Below are positions 10,183 through 17,330 of a DNA stretch of 64,000 nt, piece after piece. The notes below the pieces were generated by a model. It had not been told where the DNA came from and ran no database searches. It was given only the letters and a program-made list of their open reading frames with translations. Position numbers and translations under genes: made by a program. This stretch comes from Clostridium sp. (GTDB lineage: Bacteria > Bacillota > Clostridia > Clostridiales > Clostridiaceae): contig SVCL01000033.1 in NCBI GenBank assembly GCA_015058405.1, positions 1-64,000 on the forward strand. The letters are read 5' to 3'. The first letter of the stretch is position 1. Each line of letters starts with the position of its first letter.

Positions 10183-11331
10183 ATGAAAGATATAAAAGTG
10201 TTATTTATGCATAACTCAATGACTTGGTATAGGATACCTTTTTTTATTGAGCTTAGCAAAATATGTAATGTTAAGTATATGTTTACTAAAGTAAAGGAAA
10301 GTGAATCTTTGTATAAGGGGATGAAGGATGAGGAATCTAATTTAGGCAACATAGATTATGAAATAGTAGAAAACAAATTTAAAATAGCTTGGAAATCTTT
10401 AAAGGCAGCAAGAACTTATGAATATGATATTATCTTGGTTACGGTTCTTGATAGTTTTGATCAAATATTTGAGGCTTTTACGTGTGCTATTATTGCTAAA
10501 CTTAGAAGAAAAAAAGTTGCATACTTTTGGGAGAGATGGGATGCCCCTAAGGAGTACTTAAGTAATAGTAAAAGGTTCAAATGTTTTGTTTATAGGATAC
10601 TAATGAAGATGTTAGGCTTATTAGTTGATACTAATGTAGTACCAGGAGTTAAGGCGAAAGAATATTTTATGAGTACAAATATTCCGGAAAGTAAAATAAC
10701 AATAGCTCATGATGCAAGTACAATAAATATCAAAGAAAAGACAAAGGAAGTAAGGAAGGAAATAGGTATACCAAGTGATAAGAAGGTAATATTATATTTT
10801 GGAAGAATTGTTCAATTTAAAGGTTTGGATGTATTAATAAAAGCATTTGCAAAGCTAAATTATAAAAATTCTTTTTTACTTATATGTGGAGAAGGTCCAT
10901 ATAAGGATGAATGTATAGCTTTAGCTAATAAGCTTGGAATAAGAAATATTTATTTTCAAGGTTTAGTTCAGCCAAAAGATAGATATAGTTATTTTGCTGA
11001 AAGTAATATATTTGTTTTACCAAATAGATTTCATAATGGTTGGGTAGAAATATGGGGATTATCCACAAATGAAGCTATGGAAATTGGAAAGCCTGTAATA
11101 TCCACGACAGCAAATGGGGGAGCATATGATCTTATAAAAGATGGACACAATGGATTTATGGTTGAACAAAATAATGTAGATGAGCTTGTAGAAGCTATGA
11201 AGAAGATATTAGATAATGAAGAATTAGAAGAGAGTATGGGGATAAATTCTAAAAATATAATAGAATCTGAATATAGTTATAAGCATATGGCAGAAGGGTT
11301 TAAAAAAGCTTTTTATCTACCATTTAAATAG
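10183..11331 (+). CDS. Glycosyltransferase family 4 (GT-B)
   Basis: 'ILYFGRIVQFKGLDVLIKAFAKL', 'EIWGLSTNEAMEIGKPVISTTANGGAYDLIKDGHNGFMV'. Confidence 0.88.
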   Translation: MKDIKVLFMHNSMTWYRIPFFIELSKICNVKYMFTKVKESESLYKGMKDEESNLGNIDYEIVENKFKIAWKSLKAARTYEYDIILVTVLDSFDQIFEAFTCAIIAKLRRKKVAYFWERWDAPKEYLSNSKRFKCFVYRILMKMLGLLVDTNVVPGVKAKEYFMSTNIPESKITIAHDASTINIKEKTKEVRKEIGIPSDKKVILYFGRIVQFKGLDVLIKAFAKLNYKNSFLLICGEGPYKDECIALANKLGIRNIYFQGLVQPKDRYSYFAESNIFVLPNRFHNGWVEIWGLSTNEAMEIGKPVISTTANGGAYDLIKDGHNGFMVEQNNVDELVEAMKKILDNEELEESMGINSKNIIESEYSYKHMAEGFKKAFYLPFK

Positions 11332-11337
11332 TAAAGG

Positions 11338-12735
11338 ATGAAGTGTATGGATTTTAAGAAAAATATAATAAGGGTTTTTGGTGCAAACTTTATAAATATG
11401 TTAGTGGGTATAGTTACAGGCTTAGTTATCCCAATATTTTTAAGTGTAAGTGAATATGCCTCTCTAAAAACATTTACTTTCTATTTATCTTATATAGGTT
11501 TATTACATTTTGGTTTTGTAGATGGACAATTTTTAAAATATGGTGGTAAGGAAATAGAGGAAGTTAATATAGAAGAGCTAAAGGGAGAAAGTAAATTTTT
11601 CTTTTTATTTCAAGGGATAATTACTGTATTTTTTATTGTTCTTTCTATAATTTTAAAAGATGAAATAATATTTCTATTTTCTTTATGTATAATACCTTTA
11701 AATATGCAAGCTCTATATAAGTTTTTTTATCAAGCAACAGGAGAATTTAAGCTATACTCTAAAATAACTAATATGCTTAGTTTTTTTATTTTAGTAATGA
11801 TAAGTATAAATATATTTGTATTAAAGAACAGTACTTCATTAAGCTTTTGTGTAGGGTATATAATAATTTACTATGGTTTATATGTATATTTGTTAATTAA
11901 GTTCAATCAAAGAAATAAGGTCGATAAAGTAGTTCTTGATAAAGATGGGATTCATGATAATTTTAGAAGTGGAATAGGAATAATGATAGGAAATTTTTCT
12001 GTATTATTTTTCTTGGCAATTGATAGATGGTTTGTAAAGATAGCCTTTGATAGTACCCAATTTGCATATTATTCATTTGCGGTATCAATGATGACTTTTA
12101 TAACTGTTATGATAAATTCTGTTACAACTATTATGTATAATTATCTAGCTAAAGGTGTAGAAGAAAAAAAGATAAGAGAAATAAAAAGTTACTTGGTAGT
12201 GGTAGGGATGTTTGCAAGTGGAGCATATTTTGTGTTTGGTGAGATTATAAAGTTATTTATAGAAAAGTATATTCCAAGTCTTTATATAATAGCGTTTCTT
12301 TTTGCTACCTTCCCTTTTATGATAGTTATTAATGCAATTTATATTAATCTTTATAAGGTGAAAAAGATGCAAAAGACCTATGTTACAACGGTGTTTAAAA
12401 TGCTTATTTGTGCAGGAACATTAAATTCAGTTGCTGTTATTTTATTTGGAAGTAGTGTGTCAGTAGCATGTGCAACTTTAATATCATTTGCAATATGGTA
12501 CTTATATTCTATGAAACATTTCAATTTTACAAAAGGTAATCTAAAAGATGCTATATATATAATTTTAGGTATAGCAGCATTTTTGCTTAATTCACATTTA
12601 GATAATTTGATACTAGGTTTTGTTTTTTATTATGTTTTAATAATGATTTTTAGCTTTATTTACAAAAAAGATGAAATAATAAATTTTGTTACAAATAATA
12701 ATTTGAAGAAATATTTTAAATTTAATAAGGAGTAG
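11338..12735 (+). CDS. Wzx-type polysaccharide flippase (MATE/MOP)
   Basis: 12-14 hydrophobic segments; 'FGANFINMLVGIVTGLVIPIFLSVSEYASLKTFTFYLSYIGLLHFGFVDG'. Confidence 0.8.
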   Translation: MKCMDFKKNIIRVFGANFINMLVGIVTGLVIPIFLSVSEYASLKTFTFYLSYIGLLHFGFVDGQFLKYGGKEIEEVNIEELKGESKFFFLFQGIITVFFIVLSIILKDEIIFLFSLCIIPLNMQALYKFFYQATGEFKLYSKITNMLSFFILVMISINIFVLKNSTSLSFCVGYIIIYYGLYVYLLIKFNQRNKVDKVVLDKDGIHDNFRSGIGIMIGNFSVLFFLAIDRWFVKIAFDSTQFAYYSFAVSMMTFITVMINSVTTIMYNYLAKGVEEKKIREIKSYLVVVGMFASGAYFVFGEIIKLFIEKYIPSLYIIAFLFATFPFMIVINAIYINLYKVKKMQKTYVTTVFKMLICAGTLNSVAVILFGSSVSVACATLISFAIWYLYSMKHFNFTKGNLKDAIYIILGIAAFLLNSHLDNLILGFVFYYVLIMIFSFIYKKDEIINFVTNNNLKKYFKFNKE

Positions 12736-12739
12736 GATT

Positions 12740-13237
12740 ATGGGAAAACAAATTGGAAACAAAGTTATGAAATTTTATCTTAATGGAATATGTTCTAGTA
12801 ATATTTTTCATAACAAAATAAGAAAGGTTTTATATAAGGTAGTAGGATTGGATATAGGACAAGCATCCATTCATTCTGAATGTTTTATTGGGGGGAATAA
12901 GCTTTCTATAGGGGATGGTACATTTGTAAACCATAGGTGTTTTTTTGATACTTCTGCACCAATATGTATTAAGGAAAAATGCAATATAGCTTATGAAGTT
13001 ACTTTTTGCACATCTTCTCATAGAATAGGCAGCAGTGAAAAAAGAGCAGGTGAAAATATTTCAAAAGGAATAACAGTAAATAAAGGGTGTTGGATAGGAG
13101 CTAAGGTTACTATTTTACCAGGAGTTACTATAGGAGAAGGGTGTGTAATAGCAGCTGGATCAGTAGTAGTGGAGGATTGTGAACCTAATAGTCTATATAG
13201 AGGCGTACCGGCCAAAAAGGTAAAAGATTTAGTATAA
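12740..13237 (+). CDS. Left-handed beta-helix (hexapeptide repeat) acyltransferase
   Basis: 'KGCWIGAKVTILPGVTIGEGCVIAAGSVVVEDCEPNSLYRGVPAKKVK'. Confidence 0.9.
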   Translation: MGKQIGNKVMKFYLNGICSSNIFHNKIRKVLYKVVGLDIGQASIHSECFIGGNKLSIGDGTFVNHRCFFDTSAPICIKEKCNIAYEVTFCTSSHRIGSSEKRAGENISKGITVNKGCWIGAKVTILPGVTIGEGCVIAAGSVVVEDCEPNSLYRGVPAKKVKDLV

Positions 13238-13247
13238 GAATTTAGAG

Positions 13248-14339
13248 GTGGTTAAAATAAATGGGGGAAAAAAGAGAGTTGGTTATATTGATATAGCTAA
13301 AGGAATAGGAATTATTTTAGTTGTATTGGGACATACAAATAGTCCGTTAAGGAATTATATATATCAGTTTCATATGCCTTTATTTTTCTTTTTATCAGGA
13401 ACTGTATATAAGGACAAAGAAGAAAAAGGTTTTATAAACCTTGCTATGGGAAAGATAAGAAGTTTATATATACCGTATTTAGCATATGGGTTAAGTTTTT
13501 TAGCCTTGCACAATGTATTTTATAAATTAAATATATATAGCAAGGCTTCTAACTTTATGGGGAAAGTTCAGGAGCAGTATAAAATAAAAGATTTTATGAG
13601 ACAATTTTTTAATACCTTAACTTGTAGTTGTAGAGAACAAGTTGGTGGAGCAATGTGGTTTTTATCTTCGTTACTTATAGTTAGTATGTTGTTCATTATA
13701 ATTAGGAGATTGCTAAAAAAGGTAGAGAAAAGAGAGCTATATGTGATGGCTAGTGTAGTAGTGTTATTTATAGTGGGGTATTATACCAATTTACCTAGAT
13801 ATTTTAGTATATCTCTAGTTGCACTGTTTTTTTACTATCTAGGTTATTTATATAAGGTATTTAAAGAAAAGATTAAGTTGAATTTTTATGTTTTTATTAT
13901 TTCAGTATTATCTATAATAGCATTAGCACCAGTAAATAAAGTGGATATGGTAATTAATAAATATACCAATCCATTATTATTAATTTTAAGTTCTTTGCTG
14001 GGAATATATATGATTTTATATTTGAGTAAACTTATAGAAGATACATCTTTAAATAAAAAGATAAGTTATATAGGAAGAAATACTATGGTGATTATGACAC
14101 TACACTTTTTAGCATTTAAAACGGTAAATTTAATAGAAGTAGTGGTATATGGAGAGGAATATGAACTTATAGGAAGTTTTCCAGTATTAAATTCTACAGG
14201 AGTATGGTGGATAGTTTATGGAGTTGTAGGTGTTTTTTTACCTTTAATAGGCAAGTGGTTTTTACTTAAATTGAGAAAAGATGTAATAAAAAATAAAGAA
14301 AAATCTTTAACAAGTAATTTTGGAGAAGGTAGGTATTAA
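13248..14339 (+). CDS. Acyltransferase family 3 membrane protein
   Basis: 'RVGYIDIAKGIGIILVVLGHTNSPLRNYIYQFHMPLFFFLSG'. Confidence 0.88.
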   Translation: MVKINGGKKRVGYIDIAKGIGIILVVLGHTNSPLRNYIYQFHMPLFFFLSGTVYKDKEEKGFINLAMGKIRSLYIPYLAYGLSFLALHNVFYKLNIYSKASNFMGKVQEQYKIKDFMRQFFNTLTCSCREQVGGAMWFLSSLLIVSMLFIIIRRLLKKVEKRELYVMASVVVLFIVGYYTNLPRYFSISLVALFFYYLGYLYKVFKEKIKLNFYVFIISVLSIIALAPVNKVDMVINKYTNPLLLILSSLLGIYMILYLSKLIEDTSLNKKISYIGRNTMVIMTLHFLAFKTVNLIEVVVYGEEYELIGSFPVLNSTGVWWIVYGVVGVFLPLIGKWFLLKLRKDVIKNKEKSLTSNFGEGRY

Positions 14340-14344
14340 TATAT

Positions 14345-15397
14345 ATGGAAGAGGGATTTAATAAAGATAATACCTTAGTTTGTAAGGGAATAGCAATAAT
14401 TTTAATGGTAGTTCATCATTTATTTTGGAATGTACCGGATATTGGGGTATCTATAAATGGAATTGCAGTATCTCAAAGAATAGGTGTAATAGGTAAGGTA
14501 TGTGTGAGTGTATTTATAATGCTAAGTGGTTTAGGATTATATAAGGGGACTAAAGGAAAAATTAAAATTAAAGAATTTTATGTAAAAAGACTTAGTAAGT
14601 TATATTTAAATTATTTATTTATAGTAATTACATCAAGCTTGATAGGATTATGTTTTTTTAAAGATATATTCTTAAGCTCATTTCCCAATCATAGGGTTTT
14701 AAGATTTTTACTTAATTGTACAGGCTTTCAATATGTTGTTGGATATCAAGGGATAAATAGTTCATGGTGGTTTGTAACTGAGATAATGATTTGTTATATA
14801 CTATATCCATTACTATTAGAACTAGTTGAGAAATATAAATGGAAGTTTGCAATTTTAACTTTTATTTTAAGTTTTGTAGAATTAATTCATATAGGTAATA
14901 TAACAAGTATAATAGCATGGATTTGTCCTTTTGTTATTGGAATTACAATTGCTGCGGATAATACATTAGATAAAATAAAAAATTATGTGAATGAAAAAGG
15001 TATTCCTTACATAGCAATATTAAGTTTATTATTATTAGTTTGTTTTATAAGACAAATAGGTGCAAAGGATAATGTTTATATGTTTAAGCTTGATTATATA
15101 TTATCATTTGTACTTATGATAACTGTATATTTGGGGTATGGTAAGGTGAAAACACTTGATAAGTTTTTCGTATACTTTGGAAAAAAATCTATGGATATTT
15201 TTTATGTTCATATGTTTATAGGAAATTATTTTTTGAAAGACTTTACTTATAGTTTAGGTAATCCTATATTGATGTGCTTATTTGTAATGGTATGTAGCTT
15301 AATATGGAGTTATTTATTAGACTTTATAAGAAAAGTAATAAGTTTTGATACTGGGGTAAAAAGGTTTCAAAATAAAATATGTAAATTAAAGTCATGA
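14345..15397 (+). CDS. Acyltransferase family 3-like membrane protein
   Basis: 'CKGIAIILMVVHHLFW', 'VFIMLSGLGLYKG', multiple TMs. Confidence 0.78.
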   Translation: MEEGFNKDNTLVCKGIAIILMVVHHLFWNVPDIGVSINGIAVSQRIGVIGKVCVSVFIMLSGLGLYKGTKGKIKIKEFYVKRLSKLYLNYLFIVITSSLIGLCFFKDIFLSSFPNHRVLRFLLNCTGFQYVVGYQGINSSWWFVTEIMICYILYPLLLELVEKYKWKFAILTFILSFVELIHIGNITSIIAWICPFVIGITIAADNTLDKIKNYVNEKGIPYIAILSLLLLVCFIRQIGAKDNVYMFKLDYILSFVLMITVYLGYGKVKTLDKFFVYFGKKSMDIFYVHMFIGNYFLKDFTYSLGNPILMCLFVMVCSLIWSYLLDFIRKVISFDTGVKRFQNKICKLKS

Positions 15398-15403
15398 CAA
15401 TAG

Positions 15404-15450
15404 AAAGGTGCTGCCCCACAACAGTAATTAAGTTGTGCGACAGCACCTTT
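15404..15450. terminator. Bidirectional terminator between the capsule operon and the reverse-strand RiPP-like pair
   Basis: AAAGGTGCTG...CACAAC / GTTGTG...CAGCACCTTT inverted repeat between converging genes. Confidence 0.7.
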
Positions 15451-15461
15451 TAAGTTTAGAA

Positions 15462-15638
15462 TTAAGGTTCTCTACGCTTAATTATTGGGTCTACAGGTTC
15501 AAAGTTATACATGCTAGGAGCAACATTATCACTGTATACTTTATTTGCTGAATTTAATAATGTTAAATCAACATTAAGAAAAGCATTGCTTCCACCTATA
15601 ATTTCTAATAATTCTTTGTTAGATAAAATTTCTTTCAT
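15462..15638 (-). CDS. Candidate RiPP precursor peptide (58 aa), below the ORF-track cutoff: MKEILSNKELLEIIGGSNAFLNVDLTLLNSANKVYSDNVAPSMYNFEPVDPIIKRREP
   Basis: ATG at 15638-15636 with AAGGGGG ribosome-binding site upstream, TAA at 15464-15462; LLEIIGG double-glycine leader-like motif; 63 bp downstream of a radical SAM/SPASM gene on the same strand. Confidence 0.72.
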   Translation of the reverse strand: MKEILSNKELLEIIGGSNAFLNVDLTLLNSANKVYSDNVAPSMYNFEPVDPIIKRREP

Positions 15639-15701
15639 ATAAAAAAACCCCCTTTTTAATAATATTTATGGAAAAGAACAATGTTCTTTAGCATACGTAA
15701 G

Positions 15702-16979
15702 TTATTTAATCATTGACTTTAAATTATGTATCTTTTCTTTTAATTTATTACAAATGGTATAATTGTGAAGTTCATAATTAACATGGGCCAATTTATCTAG
15801 TATACATATATTGTTTTCATCCATTGAAGATGCAATGGATAAAGCAAGTTCAGCTAACTGATAATTTTTGTTTTCGATGAAAAAGTTAGATTTTTCAATT
15901 AAGGTATCTATATCTGTTATTAATTTTAGATTATCTTCAACCTTATTTAGTGCTAAGTTGTATGAACAATATTTGTTTTCAGAATAAATACTACCATTCA
16001 TCGTAAGTCTAGTATTAGAGCAGCCTCCTTTACAAAGGTCGCCATATATACATTTTGAACATTTACCTTTTAACAAGTCCTTTGACATTGATCTCATCCA
16101 TTTGAATGAATTTTCATCATTCCATATTTCTGTTAAAGATCTTTCTCTTACATTTCCTTCTATGAATTGTTCATCTCTAATAGAGGTACAGCCTAGAACA
16201 TCACCGTTGCTTAATATACCAAAATTTGATGTGCCTGCACCACAACCGTCCCAATAGTAAACATCACTTTGGGAGAAGGATTGTCTTACAAATGCTTCTT
16301 TTGCATTAAAGTATCCTATACAATCCGCTAAATCTACTTTAATTAAACCTTCTTTAACTGTATCATAGGCAAAATCTATTATATTATTAATCATTTCTGG
16401 AGTTGTTAGTAAATCTTTGTTATGAGATAAGTTACCCATAGGTAATCCTATTTGCAATTGCCAGGAAGTAACTCCATGTTCAATAAATATCTTTTTCATA
16501 TCACTTAATTCATTAATATTTTTAGAATTAATTGTAGTAATTACGGTTGAATGAATATTACTTTCTTTTAGCAAATCTAGTCCTTCCAATGCCTTTTTAA
16601 AAGCACCAGGTTTTCTTATGTAATCATGGTTCTTCTCGGTTCCATCAATACTTATAGCAATACTATTTATACCAACTTCCTCAGCTTTACGAATTGTAGC
16701 TTCATTTAGCAGCCATCCGTTTGTTATTAGATTAGGAATTACATTATTATCAGTTAATGCTTGTGCAATTATATACCAGTCTTTTCGTGTGAGTGCTTCT
16801 CCTCCAGAAATAACAACCCAACGAAGTCCTAGGTCACCAAATTCTTTACAAAGCTTTACTGCTTCTTCTGTTGTTAATTCATCTTCTTTAGCAACAGAAC
16901 AGCTTGAACCACAATGTTTACATCTCATATTACAAGCCATTGTTACTTCCCAAACACAGGTAATTGGTTTATATTTCAT
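15702..16979 (-). CDS. Radical SAM/SPASM domain peptide-maturase-like protein with helical C-terminal extension
   Basis: CX3CX2C 'CNMRCKHC'; 'ISGGEALTRKDW'; SPASM 'CGAG...GDVLGCTS...CSKCIYGDLCKGGCSNTR...YC'. Confidence 0.88.
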   Translation of the reverse strand: MKYKPITCVWEVTMACNMRCKHCGSSCSVAKEDELTTEEAVKLCKEFGDLGLRWVVISGGEALTRKDWYIIAQALTDNNVIPNLITNGWLLNEATIRKAEEVGINSIAISIDGTEKNHDYIRKPGAFKKALEGLDLLKESNIHSTVITTINSKNINELSDMKKIFIEHGVTSWQLQIGLPMGNLSHNKDLLTTPEMINNIIDFAYDTVKEGLIKVDLADCIGYFNAKEAFVRQSFSQSDVYYWDGCGAGTSNFGILSNGDVLGCTSIRDEQFIEGNVRERSLTEIWNDENSFKWMRSMSKDLLKGKCSKCIYGDLCKGGCSNTRLTMNGSIYSENKYCSYNLALNKVEDNLKLITDIDTLIEKSNFFIENKNYQLAELALSIASSMDENNICILDKLAHVNYELHNYTICNKLKEKIHNLKSMIK

Positions 16980-17280
16980 CTTTATTCCTCCTTAAAATTT
17001 TATTTGAATTATAAAACTAGGATAATATAATTATATTATATTTTATTTTACATATATATTCAAATATAATAAAAAAATAAAAATAATGAAATAAAAGGAG
17101 AAGGGATAAGTTAATAAAATTAAGTCTTATTATGATGTAAATACTTAGATTGTAACTTATTGTGATTTTCATAAAATATGATATTGTTTTATACTGCATG
17201 TATGTTCAAAGCAAATAGGCTGTTAGTTGTTTAAGAGTGAAATTATGTAATTATCTAAATAATTTTAGGATGAAAAAAAT

Positions 17281-17316
17281 AAAAAGATTGATGTAAATTA
17301 ATACATCAATCTTTTT
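17281..17316 (-). terminator. Terminator of the 977-aa secreted repeat protein gene
   Basis: AAAAAGATTGATGTA / TACATCAATCTTTTT perfect 15-bp stem directly after the stop. Confidence 0.75.
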
Positions 17317-17330
17317 CGAAAATTTATAAA

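Noticed and set aside
17017-17199. 60-aa hydrophobic reverse-strand ORF between the radical SAM gene and the repeat protein, considered as a second RiPP precursor
   Set aside because: AT-rich, low-complexity Ile/Tyr/Phe composition, no leader motif or convincing RBS.
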